Assembly (NCBI GenBank): GCA_964034945.1
Contig: OZ035960.1
Location: 102,788,733 to 102,852,732, forward strand
Direction: 5' to 3'
DNA: 64,000 nucleotides
From: Chrysopilus asiliformis
Taxonomy: Eukaryota > Arthropoda > Insecta > Diptera > Rhagionidae
Position 1 is the stretch's first letter; every line of letters starts with the position of its first letter. Positions 40,893-55,508 of the stretch are shown in pieces. The position numbers were made by a program, and so were the translations under genes. Below the pieces are notes generated by a model. It worked only from the letters and a program-made list of their open reading frames with translations. It was not told the DNA's origin and ran no database searches.

Positions 40893-41447
40893 TTAGATTA
40901 GTTGAATCGTGTTGTCATTCAGTGGCGTCGAAAGGGCTAGCGGTGCCCGAGAGGATATCAATATTTGTATTTTCCGGTAACGTGAGTTCTGAAATTTCAA
41001 TTTCTTAAAAAAAATCACAATGTCCTTTTGTTGCTCTGAAAATTCAAATGTTATGCATTTAAAAAAAACAATTGATTTATAAGCTTGTATATAATTTATT
41101 TGCAAATGCCTAAAGCAGATCATATAAATTGAATAAACGCTTAAATATTCATCTCTTGTTAATTTCTAAAAAGCTAGAAAAATTCGATTCAACAAATAGT
41201 AGACAAAGAATAGTAATAAAAAATAGTGTTCTTTTAATCACAAACGAATATCTTTGGTGAATTTCAAATAAAACTTTTGTTCTCATCGGTCTGTCCTTAA
41301 ATTAAAAAAAATATGTGTATGATGGGAATGCATTTGACCATTTTTATGCATGATGAGGATTTTTCAAGGCAATTATTCTTTTATAAAATAATGTATGTAA
41401 TTAAAAAATGTAAAATTTGTGTTGTTTTTGATTGATACTAAATGCTT

Positions 41448-41896
41448 TCATTTTTTCTTAGCGTTCGGGCTGGTCGACTGAAAAACCGAAGAAGCTGACA
41501 TTAAATTTTCTATATATTGGCCCAAAACTTGATTTTCTGATCTAAGCTTGAGATTTTCTTCTTTAACGCTATCGACACGCTGAGACAAATCGTCTAAAGT
41601 GTTTTGTAATTCCAGAACTTGAGAGATTAGGCGAGCCTTTTCCTCCTTCTCGTCGGGACTGATGTCGGGCTCTAGGGAGTGAGGGGAATCGGGACTGGAG
41701 CTTCGATTTGTGTAGGATGACTGCAAGGAATCCATTGATCGTCCATTCGGTATGTTTTGTTGATTATCATCATTTATTATAACTGAAAAAGAACTTTTTT
41801 TGATAAATTTTTTTACGGAAAATGATTTTTTTTACCTTGCGGATCATCATCCGCTAGCGGGATGTTGTCGTCTTGTAATTTTCCAATCAGAGACAT
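41448..41896 (-). CDS. SCOC: Short coiled-coil protein (SCOC / UNC-69)
   Basis: This is a small coiled-coil adaptor. The family binds ARL1 at the Golgi and FEZ1/UNC-76 and functions in axon outgrowth and autophagy. The exons are complement(41836..41896) and complement(41448..41782), 131 aa, with a 53-bp GT-AG intron in phase 1. Exon 1 encodes [20 protein letters not shown]. Residues after about 70 carry the family signature [20 protein letters not shown], then [20 protein letters not shown] and [16 protein letters not shown]. Heptads run through this region, and the C-terminus is basic (NAKKK). The Ser-rich N-terminus is variable in the family. The gene is divergent from the CHIC2-like gene about 2.4 kb away. 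Confidence 0.96.
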
Positions 41897-43775
41897 TTTT
41901 TTATTCAAGTTTTGTTGCTATGTGCCTGCGAAAAAATCCGGTCAGTATTAAAATGAATTTTGGTTTTATTACAACTACGGTTAGTTTGATTCTGTATACG
42001 AGGGCAGAATAAAGTTTTTTTCTAAGGGGCTGTCCCTATACAGTGTCACAATTTTAAGAAGAAAACTAAACTTCTTACGAAAAATCCGGGAAGAAATTTT
42101 TTTTTTCTCAAGCCCAAACAAAATCAGAAAAAAAAGTTAAAAAAAACCCATTCAAAAAAAGTAATTGTTAAAAATAGGGGTTTTGAACAATAATATTTAA
42201 CGGAATTTCACAAAAGCTCATATAACTGAGTCTGACTCTTTTTTATTGTTTAGATTGATATCTTAAAGAATGATTTCATGCAAACTACAAGCACTTTTGG
42301 AAAGCAAATTAAATAATGAATAATTAAAAATAAATAAAAGTTGATTAAAGATTTTTTGTGTCCATTAACTTTTCAACTAGTGTTTTTTCGAAAGTACGAC
42401 TCATCGGTAATTTGCAATCGATCAATATTTGCTAATAACAGGAAAACAAAGAAGTAATAAAATCTAATAATGGCAATTTGTGTTTAAAAACATAAATTGT
42501 ATACACTATTAGTAAGTTTTCTCATTTAACTGCACAAAACAGGATTTGGGAAACAAGTTAATTAGGACAATAGAGAAAAAAATGTGATTGAAAGTAAAGG
42601 TTTTTTAAGTAAAATTGTAATAAAAAATGCTGTTATTCACAACATACAAACTGGAAAATATTAGATAAACATTGAAACAATAGTAAAAACCTAATTAAAG
42701 CATTAAATTAGTCTATTTAAACCTTGGAAAACTATGTATAAAAACCAACCCACAAATATCCTACGATAAACCCAATTTCTTGAAAAGTAACAAAAACCAG
42801 TGAGTACAAACGTTCGAGTTTAGTTCCACAAAATGATTGGATGAAGAAAAATTACCCAAGGAGATTTTGTGTTTCTGTATAGAGTACTAGAATAAATTAA
42901 GAACTAGTGAACTAGTCGTATTTCAAGCTTTTATATTTTTCCAGCCTGTGTATTGTAGAAAAAATAGAGCTGAAAACGTCTTGTAAACAAAACTTGGAAT
43001 AAATTGAAGGTTCCATGATGAAACAATTAAAAAAAATCTTTTTTTATTGAAGTAGATTAAGCATATCAAGTTTATAAACTAAAAATTAATCGTCGTATAT
43101 CAAAGCACTTAAATCGAGAAGGAATCCGCAAATGTGAATTGCACGTTGTACAAAAAGTTTTCGATGATTTTAAATACGTAATTTCATGTTCATTACAGAT
43201 TCACAGTTATTCAATTGATGCCCTGTTATCTAATTAAAAGTTTCAAGGTTGTATTCATTCATTTCAATGAAAAATCTTTCACACTCGGAATGCACCCCAT
43301 TTATGTACCACGGAGCGAGAAAATTTTGCAGAAAAACCTCAGTTTGGTTCGCAATTTTCTCGTAAACTAATAAAAACCCTCGCTACCCTAACAAAAGTCT
43401 TTTTATGTGAAAAAAGCATTTTGCGTTTCACGTAAGGCTGTAATTTCTATGCGCCATTGACTAGCAAAGACTTACACCCTCAAATGCAATTTTTAATAGT
43501 CGCCATACCTACGTCAGCGAAAATTAAATCCTCATAATAAATTAATTTAGCAAACAAAAGGAGTGTTATCACTCTTATTCCCACTGGCCCGGGTATGGGA
43601 CTGGTATTGTTAGAAAGTCCTTGAGTGGGACTAGATTGTGTTATTATTGTTTTCGAGAAATATCAATTTGAATTAAAATTACAATATTTTTGACCTGAAA
43701 TTGTTTTTTTACCTGATCAATATGACAAAAATATTGACCGAGGGTTTCTTTAAATAAAACAAATCAAAAACAATA
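41897..43775. other. Intergenic between SCOC and CHIC2-like
   Basis: AT-rich, with no supported repeats or frames. Promoters of SCOC (-) and CHIC2-like (+) must lie in 41.9-44.3 kb. Confidence 0.4.
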
Positions 43776-43860
43776 GGGGTATTCACTTCATCTTGCAAAA
43801 TCTTCGCAAACTGACTTTTTCACCCACTTTGCGACGGTTTTGCAAAGTGAACTGAATACC
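43776..43860. mobile_element. Small foldback, GGGGTATTCAC end (copy 1)
   Basis: The left arm GGGGTATTCACTTCATCTTG CAAAATC is paired imperfectly by GGTTTTGCAAAGTGAACTGA ATACC. Size is 85 bp. Flanks are ATA and GTA, not an exact duplication. Confidence 0.65.
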
Positions 43861-43905
43861 GTATTAATTAGTTTGTTGTTATTAAAAAAGGGAATAAATA
43901 AAATA

Positions 43906-44006
43906 GGGGTATTCACTTAACTTCGTAATACCGTCTCAAATTTCTCAAACGTCGCAAACTGGCCAAAATCTCGGATTTTGCAAAGGTTTTTCGAGGTGAA
44001 TACCCC
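43906..44006. mobile_element. Small foldback, GGGGTATTCAC end (copy 2)
   Basis: The left arm GGGGTATTCACTTAACTTCG and right arm CGAGGTGAATACCCC pair, with an inner pair CAAACGTCGCAAAC/GATTTTGCAAAGG. It sits 45 bp from copy 1 and about 300 bp upstream of the CHIC2-like start codon. Confidence 0.7.
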
Positions 44007-44313
44007 AAATGTTAAGAAATCCGCAGATAAGTTGTTGTTGTCAGAAAATTTTCTGGGCTAGCGCCCCTGGAGGCGAGCACGCGAACTTTTTGAGTGCAGA
44101 TAATTTTGTGGCTAAGCTCACATCGGTAAATATTTTCGTAGAAACGAATAATAAAGGGCAAAGTGGACGAAGTGAAGTGCGGAGTGTTTTTTATTTTTTT
44201 CGGGATCGAATCCTTGATTGAATTTCAACATAATTTTAGCTTGTGCGCCAAGTGAGACGTCCACAGCGATCGCCCCATTGCACTACTATTGAAACTCTAC
44301 CTAACAGAGGCTA

Positions 44314-46542
<2,229 letters not shown>

Positions 46543-47564
46543 AATAACATACAACAGATATCTAGTTTAGTATTTTACATTTCATTTTGCGTTTTCAAAA
46601 TATTCTTCTATTCATAATTTTTTTTAGCCTTTTTTAAATATCAGATTTCTTTTTTTTAACTTAGCAATTTATTTTATTTATATTTAATCTTCAATGAAAA
46701 ATTGTATTACGAAGAGTGGTTATATTTTGTTACTAATAAGTGCGATATTTTTTAAGCAATCATTCGTTTTATGAAATACTAAAAAAAGCGGAGCATAAAG
46801 TAACAGAATCAATAGTTTATTTCGATTGAATGAATGAGTTTTTTTTTGTTGTTGTTGTATGAAACGTACTACAATATTTCAAAGCTTTTCCGACATTATT
46901 TGAATTTTAATTTGTTGATTTAGAATGCGCTTAAGATAGAAATTGAAATTAAAAATGAAATTCAAGGAATATAAGGCTTGATATACATTATTGAATCCTT
47001 TTGTGAATGGTTGGTCCATGCTGTTTTTTCTGTTAATGAAACATTTGTGATGTGATATGTGGAGAATAGTACTTCCATTCAAATTTTCAAAATTTTGACA
47101 ATCACAGAAACCTGACCCCGAAGATTTGAAGTTTTCCAAATCTCGAAGGAAGAAATAACTGCTAAGGGGTTGGAAATTTTCGCTTTTGTCAAAAAACTTC
47201 CTGAAATCTTCGGTTGTCTAAATTAGCAAAATTTTTAGTTTCGCCACTGAATCGCAATCTAATTTGAAACCCATGTAAAACTGTAGGTGCAGGAGCGGAG
47301 ATAGAGTAGTTCTAAGATCTGAATTTGAGAAGATTTATTTTATTCGTGTATTGTAATACAAGTTCATAGTAATTGAAAAATCAAAGTATTTCGAAACCGT
47401 GTAAAAAGAGCACAACTTGCAGATTTCAGCTCCAATCTCAGTATGAGGAAGATTTCTTTTATTAACCGTGGCGTAACTAGGACAAGCAAAACCCCTATGC
47501 GAGGGGGCTTCGAGGTTTTTATGATCGACTTGCGAAGAAACATTCTTAAACTTTCCGTTGCCCA
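46543..47564 (+). other. 3' flank of CHIC2-like gene
   Basis: AT-rich. No classic AATAAA was found close to the stop codon. No repeat is recognised before 47565. Confidence 0.4.
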
Positions 47565-47981
47565 TAAAGAACGATGCACGAAAATGCCCCTTGACTAACT
47601 TTTGGGTTTCACATTCGTTGTACCTGCATTGGAAAGGTAATTTGCTCTAGTTTCACTGAAATAAGCTCTTTTTTGGTGGGGAACTGCACGGGGATGGTAA
47701 GCCGCCATATCAGACGCAATGATTTTTCCATGCAGTTTTCGACGTGATTTTTCCATGCAGTTTTCGACGTGATTTTTCCATGCAGTTTTCGACGTGAGTT
47801 TTCCATTGCGTCTAAGAGAGCAGCTGACCACCCCCCTGCAGTTTCCCGCCAAAAAGAGCTTGTGTCAATGAAACTAAAGCGAATTACCTTTCCATAGCAG
47901 GTACAACGAAAGTGAAACCCCAACTGGTTCAAAAGTTAGCCCGGGAGCATAAAAAACGTCGAATCCTGCATGGTTCTTTAA
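47565..47981. repeat. Foldback family C (copy 1) with 26-bp internal repeats
   Basis: It starts TAAAGAACGATGCACGAAAA TGCCCC and ends CGTCGAATCCTGCATGGTTC TTTA. The arms pair through GGAAAGGTAATTTGCTCTAG and GGTGGGGAACTGCA segments. Three direct copies of TGATTTTTCCATGCAGTTTT CGACG lie near the centre (47723-47800). It is the same family as 51244-51618. Confidence 0.85.
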
Positions 47982-49029
47982 TGGAGGTTTTCAATTTCCC
48001 GGTAAGCTGTAAAATATTTTTGTGATTGAAAAGAAGGGAAGGGGAAAAGATTTGTAGCTATGGCACTGTTAGCTAACCTCACAATCTTTATTTTTTGGTC
48101 AACAAATTTTCTGATTTTCCTAGATCTAGTATACAAAGTATTGTTTCCTCGAGTGAGTTGTTTAACGCCGAAAATCGAACTGGTTATAACGAAATCTAAA
48201 GGTTATTTGTTTTTCCACCTAGTATATTTGAGTTTTTCATCCACTCCGCCATAATTTCTCCACAAATCACCACAAAGATTGTAGGAAAAATAAAAAAAAA
48301 ACTGTTATGTCTATTTATATACAAACGTGGTATTACGAACAAAATAATAATAATTTTTGTAAATACGCTGAAATTATATATTAAAAAATAATATAAAATA
48401 TTATAAAAAAAAAAATAAGTAAAATTGTCGATAAATTTTAAGTGGAAATTTTAAAAAAACTATACAATAATTAAATAGAACTAACGCGAACTACAGAAAT
48501 AATAAAAAAAAACTTTTAATCATTTACAGTTTCCAAAGTTCAATTAGGATTTGTTCAAGTATCGTTCTCCGTTTGCATTAATAACATTTTGAATTTTATA
48601 ATATATTTTTTTTAGATTGTTGTGGAAAAAATGAATTTTTAAGTGGGGAATTTTTGTAGAAAAGCAGAAAGTCTTAAAACTTTTTAAGGTATTTTTGTTT
48701 CAATAACAAGACTTTTGTTAATTATACTAATTGCGAATTTTAGTTTCAACAATATTGATGTGTCTATCATTATTGTAGCCGGCAAAAAAACTTGTCTTAC
48801 CATTTTTTTTATAGCTTCACGTGTATTTAGAAGTTTGACGCAAGGTGCTCTCCATAAAATACGAGCGTAGAATAACATAACATATTTTATGGACAGTCCT
48901 TAAGTGAAACAGTGAAACACAAGAAATGGCTTTTCTTTTCTATCAAAAAATGTCCAGGCGAAAAACTGTATGGGAAAGCCTTTAAAAGGAACTGCCCCTG
49001 TCTCCCCTATGGTTTTAAAATTTAAATTT
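47982..49029. other. Intergenic
   Basis: AT-rich. Around 48840-48902 there are facing copies of CTCCATAAAATACGAGCG and CATATTTTATGGACAGTCCT, end pieces of the MITE family found at 49030-49189, but no complete element can be delimited. Confidence 0.4.
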
Positions 49030-49189
49030 GGGGCTGTCCATGCAATACGTCATGCATTTAGAGAAGAGAATCTGCGGTAGTGCGACGGTGGTATAAAATT
49101 CCATTAAAAAAATTGAGAAAATGTCTGGTTAAGGGAAACAGGGTGTTGAAAATGCAAAAATCAGCGTCACTAATTTAGTGGCCAGCCCC
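49030..49189. mobile_element. MITE of the GGGGCTGTCCAT family
   Basis: The left end is GGGGCTGTCCATGCAATACG TCATGC and the right end is GCGTCACTAATTTAGTGGCC AGCCCC. It is non-coding. The ends match those at 8622-8770 and 12846-12960. Confidence 0.72.
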
Positions 49190-50317
49190 TTACACAAATA
49201 TACAAGTATTAACAGCTAATAATTTCTTGCCCGTTTCAAAAAAATTAATTCTTCCAATGTTATTAATGGCAAAGCTTAAACATTAAAAAAAATTATTACA
49301 TGTCAATAAAAAAAAACTATTAAAAACACGAAAAAGTTACAGTGAATTTACGAGTATGTGTATGACTGTAAATATGATGATAAATGTACATGATATTGAT
49401 CATAAATATTTAGTGATAATAATAGATGTAAGTTAAAAGTTTAAAAAAATATAATAAAACCTAGATCAGTAATCGATTGTAAAAACTTTTTTTTCTGTTC
49501 ATATTTTCATTTAGAAAAATAATTAAGTTTAATACATCATACTGCAAGTATTTTTTTTTTTTAAATTTCAATTAGTTAATTTTAGTTTAAATAATAATAA
49601 GAAAATGCCCCTTTACATTTTTACAAATCCAAACGCAACATTGACTTTTATTTCTGTATTCAGAGAGAAAAAGTATTTTTGAGTTTAGCATATCCAAAGG
49701 TAAAATTATAATTTCATTATAGTTTCTTTTATATAATTTAATATCATTTTTTTCGCTCATTGTTTCATGTTGAAAATAGAATTGAAAATTATTAAAAATA
49801 AAAAAAAATCAATTAGACGAGTTTATTTTAAGAAGTGAATTGTTGTTATTTACATGGACCCAGTTCTAATAATTGTTCGGATATATATTTTTTTTTCAAT
49901 TTTTAAGCCAAAAAGAGAGAGAATAAAAAAATAATAACTAAACAACAGAGATTTATTTACTGATTTATTGTTTAAGAAAAATGCGACGCAGGGATTTTTT
50001 TTCAAATGCGTTGCGAGCAATTCCATTAAAATATACCGCAGGAATTTTTTTTACGTCTCACGGTTAAATATATCCAAGCATTAAAAGACAAAATTTTTAA
50101 AAGGAAGCGTAGCTCTATGAAGTTTCTTGTTTTGATACAGCGAACTCCAATTGGTTTAAAATGTCGCTTCAGAAAAGCGTCGCCCGAAAAATTGGAAAGA
50201 CCCTGTAATGCGAAACGAGGGTGAAAGGAGCACTTGAGGTTTTTTGGTTTACGACCTATACGTTTGATAAACAGGCCCGCCGTAGGGAACGTCCTGATTT
50301 TTTGCGTATTCACTATA
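49190..50317. other. Intergenic, AT-rich
   Basis: No gene or repeat could be supported. Confidence 0.35.
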
Positions 50318-50854
50318 GGCCCTATCACAGAATCCGATACGAATGGTTCGAATCGTAAACTCAATGTTGTTGTTGGTATAAAAAAGGCACATGGGCGTCC
50401 ACAGGTACCGGCAGGAGGGGTTGCGTCCCCCCTGCTCCTAGATTTTCGAAAAACTATTGGTTTTTTATTTTTTTTTGAATAAAGGTGAAATTACAGTGAA
50501 GGCGTAGTGTGCTGCTTCGCATCGAAAGTTCAACGTAGTGCTCTCGTATGAAACCGCTCACAACGCTGCATTAAAAGCGGACAACAGCGCGGTTTAAAGC
50601 AACACCATAAGAGACTACACCAACTTTCTACTTTTGGCCGCGTCAGCTGTGTTTTAATGATTTTTTCTGAATTTTTTCGACACAAAGTGAATTTTTTGTT
50701 ATCTGTTAGTTTTTTTTTTAAATTTAGATGTTTGAACTAATACTTTAAAAGCATTTAAATAAAAACGACTCATTTCCTGATATCTTTTCCCATAAATAAG
50801 GTGAGTGAATAGATTTTATAGTTCTCCATTCGTATCGGATTCTGTGATAGGGCC
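50318..50854. mobile_element. Foldback-ended element, GGCCCTATCACAG termini
   Basis: The left end is GGCCCTATCACAGAATCCGA TACGAATGG and the right end is CCATTCGTATCGGATTCTGT GATAGGGCC, perfect over about 29 bp. Flanks are ATA (left) and TTA (right). The interior of about 480 bp includes GCAGGAGGGGTTGCGTCCCC CCTGCTCC, a short hairpin. The GGCC start matches the TTA-flanked foldbacks. Confidence 0.78.
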
Positions 50855-51243
50855 TTATACCAAATTTCTACTGTATTTCAGATTTCGTAAAAAAAAATTT
50901 CTGTTTTTATATGAACTAAGATTTTGTTCATTTCGTTATACTATAAATTGTGCAGAAACGTATATTTTGTATAAGAAAGTCATGTGCTGTTCACAGCAGA
51001 TAATTTTTGAGGCCAAATCACTACGTATAATTTCTATTTTTAGTACACTTTAAAATATTGTTTTTGTTTTTTATTATTTTACCCTTTTTAGTCGCCATTT
51101 CGTTTTTCCCTGAGTTTTTTTTCAAAACTCTTTCATTTAAGAACCAGACAGTGAGCACTTAGTTCGATTTTGACGAAATAGCATATGTCGTACGTTGTTT
51201 TATTTTGCCTTTTTATACCCGTATGGTGAAACCAAAGGTTATA

Positions 51244-51618
51244 TTAAAGAACGATGCACGAAAATGCCCCTTGACTAACTTTTGGGTTTCACTTTCGTAG
51301 TACATTTATTGGAAAGGTAATTTGCTATAGTTTCATGGACATAAGCTCTTTTTTGGTGGGGAACTGCAGGGGGATGGTCAGCTGCCATCTTAGGGGCACT
51401 GCGTAATGATTTTTCCATCATGATTTTTCCATCAAAAAATCATTGCGCCTAAGATGGCAGCTGACCATCCCCCTGCAGTTCCCCGCCAAAAAAGGGCTTA
51501 TGTCCATGAAACTAGAGCAAATTACCTTTCCAATGGATGTACTACGAAAGTGAAACCCGAACTGGTTCAAAAGTTAGCCCGGGGGCATAAAAATCGTCGA
51601 ATCCTGCATGGTTCTTTG
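51244..51618. repeat. Foldback family C (copy 2)
   Basis: It starts TTAAAGAACGATGCACGAAA and ends CGAATCCTGCATGGTTCTTT. The arms GGAAAGGTAATTTGCTATAG and complement, and GGGGATGGTCAGCTGCCATC TTAGG and complement, pair almost perfectly. A third, partial copy begins at 53095 (AAAGAACGATGCAAGAATTG). Confidence 0.85.
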
Positions 51619-52355
51619 ACTTACCGTTTGTAACGCCAAGATCCCGTCATCACATACAAAAATGAATTACACCAGTGTTTAGAATGGTAAAAAAATTGAA
51701 TTTTGCATGTCCGTCCGTCTGTCCGACTGTCTGTCTGTCCGTCTGTCTGTCTGTCCGTCCGTCTGTCTGTCTGTGGCGCGGATTGCGGGCGCACGGATTG
51801 AGCTAGAAACTTGAAATTTTACGCAGATTCGTTTTTCGTAAAATGCAAGGCTTTTATTTTTATTTTGTTTTATATTTTTCCCCCTTTTTATTTATTTTTG
51901 TTTTTTCATTTTTAAAATTTTTTATTTTTTAAACTTATTTTTTAATTTAATTTAATTTATTTTATTTTTAATTTCATTTGAGGCCACACACGGTGAGTAC
52001 TTCGTACGTTCAATTTGGGCAAAATGGCATCTGGCGGTCGCTATTTTGTTTTTTCTCGTGTATGCATACTCACAATTGCATTGCTATCGGGCTTACGTAC
52101 GTGTGCAAAATTTCAAGTCAATCGGATGAGTGGAAGTGAATTAAAATAAGATTACAAGATTTGACCCTAACATACAAACTAACAGGTGAATCTAAATAAA
52201 AGCTTGTAACAAGAGTTCGCGTTATTAATAAAAATTAAAGTCATTTTCGTTTATTAAAAAAAATATGAAAGAAATAAATGAATTTCCAATGTATGTACAT
52301 GTTTCTAAGTATTTTTTGATTAACCTAAAACTAAGAATGAATAAATTCGTTAAAT
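51619..52355. repeat. CTGTCCGT microsatellite and R1 start; 3' flank of the next gene
   Basis: Positions 51705-51775 are a run of GTCCGTCTGTCTGTC units that leads into GGATTGAGCTAGAAACTTGA, the R1 head, which then decays into T-rich sequence. A minus-strand AATAAA at 52255-52250 lies about 100 bp past the stop of the gene at 52356-55418. Confidence 0.65.
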
Positions 52356-55300
52356 CTACTCATAGGAGTCGTCTTCATTAACATAGACGACATGTGGCGC
52401 AACTGGTGAGCTCGTCGAACAAACTCCCCGAATTGCATCCAACAGCACTCGAGTCTGATCCTCAAAATTCCTCAAAAGAATTTCATCCTGCTGTCTTTGG
52501 AATTCATGTTCATCCTGTATGATTTCCATTTGCTTCTGGAAGAATTCCTGTAGTAATTCTCTTTGCATAATTTTCATATTTGATGCCAAATCCTTCATAG
52601 CACGAATATAATTTCCACCAACATTCTTGCGTTTTGGCGCTGGTTCATCGTCATTGTTATCACTTTGTTTGTCATTGTGGGAGAAAAGGACTTGTGTTGC
52701 TTCTGCAGTAGGCAGGAATTTTATCATTTTCGATCCGGATTGTGCGTCCATTTTATATATTGGTAAATTTGGTTTGATTTCCGTCTCTAAAAAAAGATAC
52801 AAATTTGTTAAAAAAATACTCTGTTTTATAAATTATAAATAAATTTTTACGTCTTTACAGATATATTCAGGAGGTACAATTGTTTTAATGCAATCGACGT
52901 AGAAAAATGCCAAAGTAACGCATATATGTATATTAGGTACTAGCTTGCATACCCGTAGTTCCCGGGTTAAAGTTTTCTGCATAAAGTTTTTTGCACCAAA
53001 AACAAAGAAATAATTAAACAAGTTTTTCTTAAAAAAAACTATCTGCCTTCAGGTAGAGGAACCTTGGGTTGACCAGTGGTCTAACACCCACCCTTTAAAG
53101 AACGATGCAAGAATTGGGGATTTATATGCCCCGCGTTAACTTGTGAATCAGTCAGCGTTTCACTTTAATTCTTCCTACGATTAAAAGCTCGTATCTTCTA
53201 GTTTTATTCACATTATACTCTTATACTGAAGTAAATTGTAGGGGTGGTCTAAGTACTATTGAATGTATTTAGAAAAAATAAACAGGATTTTTCCAGTTTA
53301 CTTGGCCTCACTCTGTAATTCTAATTACAGTATCGGTATTTAAACTTTTGTTTTTTTTTAAAACCTCCAAAGTGAAAATCATTGTTAGATTCTTTTTCAA
53401 ACACAAAAAATTTCAGAAAGTTTTTAGGAGATCGGAAATTTGAAGAAATTTTCAAGGATTTTGCCATTGATTTGTAACCTAAATTTTGTGTTACAACTAT
53501 TAAACTTTTCGTACGGAATTCGAAGCATTTTCTGATTAAAAAAAATCCTAGAAGTGGGTTCGATATTTAGATGTTTTTTTAAAACGACTAGAACTCCCTA
53601 CTAGTACTTTTGGTATATAAAACGCATGTGCCACTTTGTTAGATATTCTTCTAGTGGTAGATACGTGATATACACTCAAAATTCTAGTAGAATAACTCAA
53701 GAGTGCTTTGGAAATATGTATTCTATACGAAATATAAAATGAAAACAAAATTGCTTCGATATCAAATATTATAGGCGAGTGGAAAATCGTTAAAAAACGT
53801 ATGCACACATAATATGCAGACCTTCGATTTTTAAATGCTAAGTGTGAGCTTGTATCAAAAGACAATTGTACGAAATGACGACAAAGAATAGAACCTACTG
53901 AGCAAGAAAACTATCTTCAACTTCATCTGGTTGGTTTGATTTAAGTTATAGCTTTACTTTATCAGATTCGGCAACATTCGGCAGTAGGTAGGTAGGTAGT
54001 AAAAATGAATACAAGGCGAATACAAAAGTAGTGATTAAAATTTTTTATGTTTCGATAAGTATCTAACTTGAAAAATATCTGAAGTGAACAGCACATGACT
54101 TTCTCATACAAAATGTACGTTCGTCCACATATTTACACTATAACCCGAGGAACAAAATATCAGTTTATATTTATAAAAACATGAATTTTTATTCTCTAAA
54201 ATCTGAAATATCTCGATAACGGTAAAAGATATCGATTTGCGGTGAAAGGCAAAAACATAGAGAATTTTTGTCTTTCGAAAAACCGTTAGTTTGCAAGCAA
54301 TTCGCAAAAATCTATCTTTTTTACATTTTAATAAAAATATTTCAATAACGGTAAAAGATAGCGGGTAACAGTAAGAGACAAAATTGTGGCAAATATTCTT
54401 CTCTTCAATTCAATACATACATTGAACCACCGAAAACCCGTTAGTTTTCGGGGAAAATCGCAAAAAATCGATTTTTTTTAAATAAAAGTAAATCTCGATA
54501 CCGGTTTGGGATATCGCATTCTAGTGAGAGACAAAAGTGTAGCAATTTTTACTGTCTTGAACTTTTGTCATACATGAGATACCTGAAAAACGCGTAGTTT
54601 CAGAGTAAATCGGGAAAAACGAAATAGTGATTTTTAAAAAGCCGCCATTTTGGTTACTCCAGGTTAACGGATTTCCACCAAAAATTGATAGGATCGTGCC
54701 ATTCAAGGACCAAACATGCCTCATGGCTCTAGCTCAAGTGGTTTTTGAGAAATCTTGTACACAAACTGACAGACAGAAAGACATTTTTATGTAATAATGG
54801 TCCAATCGACTCAGGAGTGATCGGGAAATGATTATTTTAGGTAAAATTAAGAGGTCGAAATTTTTCATGAATACAATACTTTATTATACTTTGTATAAGA
54901 AAGTAAATAGCTACCATACTTTAACGATTGCGGCCGTGGTTATTTGAAGATAAAACTATTGTTGCACTTTCTAAATGTTTTAGTGAAAAAGTTGACTTAC
55001 CCACAACGTCGTCATCTTCGTCGACCTCTTCATCAACCTCTTCGTCGTCGTCTTCTTTGGCCAAATCTACGTCCACCGCGACACCTGAATGAACTGCCGC
55101 TATCATCGGCCTGTTACCTAAAATTCTGTCCAGCAGGTAATAGTACTCGCAGGTTCTTGGTGTATTGCCAGGTATTGAATTATGCCTTTTTGTAGTTACA
55201 TAAGAAGATTTCAGAAATTTCCATTTTGTCCAGATCTGTTGATAGTTCTTCTTCGGAAATCCTCTCGACTGCATCTCCGTTTCAATAAACCGAAATATCT

Positions 55301-55418
55301 GCTCATTACGGAATTGTTTTGTATTCAGCATTTGTAAAATGTCTCGTTCTTCAATGATAGTCAGCAGGGTTTGAATTTCAATATCTTTCCATAGATTTCG
55401 TTCCAATTTGTAATTCAT
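52356..55418 (-). CDS. Myb/SANT-like (trihelix) DNA-binding domain protein
   Basis: This is a probable sequence-specific DNA-binding nuclear protein of unknown target. The exons are complement(55001..55418) and complement(52356..52786), 282 aa, joined in phase 1 across a 2.2-kb intron. The ATG at 55418 has context TCACCATGA. Residues 8-95 form the Myb_DNA-bind_4-type domain: LWKDIEIQTLLTIIEE (helix 1), QIFRFIETEMQSRGF, then YQQIWTKWKFLKSSY and RTCEYYYLLDRILGNRP. An acidic run (EDDDEEVDEEVDEDDD) precedes the intron. Exon 2 has a PAPKRKN basic patch, a possible nuclear signal. It then has a long Gln/Glu-rich helix (LLQEFFQKQMEIIQDEHEFQ) likely to be a coiled coil for dimerisation. This architecture recurs in many insect paralogues, some derived from transposons. 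I cannot assign a named orthologue. Confidence 0.85.
52940..52990 (-). mobile_element. Helitron 3' end fragment in the intron
   Basis: Read on the minus strand, ACCCG-GGAACTA-CGGGT forms a hairpin followed by ATGCAAGCTAG and T. It matches the end of the element at 32849-33268. The upstream part of the element is not identifiable. Confidence 0.6.
54060..54905 (-). repeat. Dispersed repeat family B (copy 2), in the intron
   Basis: It is an inverted near-full copy of 21430-22290: reverse-complemented, it begins ACTTTCTTATACAAAGTATA and contains AAATTTCGACCTCTTAATTT. It then has GTCTGTCAGTTTGTGTACAA and the CGTTATCGAGAT/AACTAACGG units. Its other end extends to GTGAACAGCACATGACTTTC and AAATATCTGAAG. 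Confidence 0.82.
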
Positions 55419-55500
55419 GGTGATTTTACTAAATCGATTTCAAAATCCTTTCCAATACCCGTAATTGTTACTGGTAAAAAGTTGTATTTCTTATAAAGAA

Positions 55501-55508
55501 TGACGTCA
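55501..55508. promoter_or_regulatory. Perfect CRE/ATF palindrome
   Basis: TGACGTCA lies 83 bp upstream of the start codon of the Myb/SANT-like gene. The match is exact to the CREB/ATF consensus, and position makes it a plausible promoter element. Chance occurrence is possible. Confidence 0.4.
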
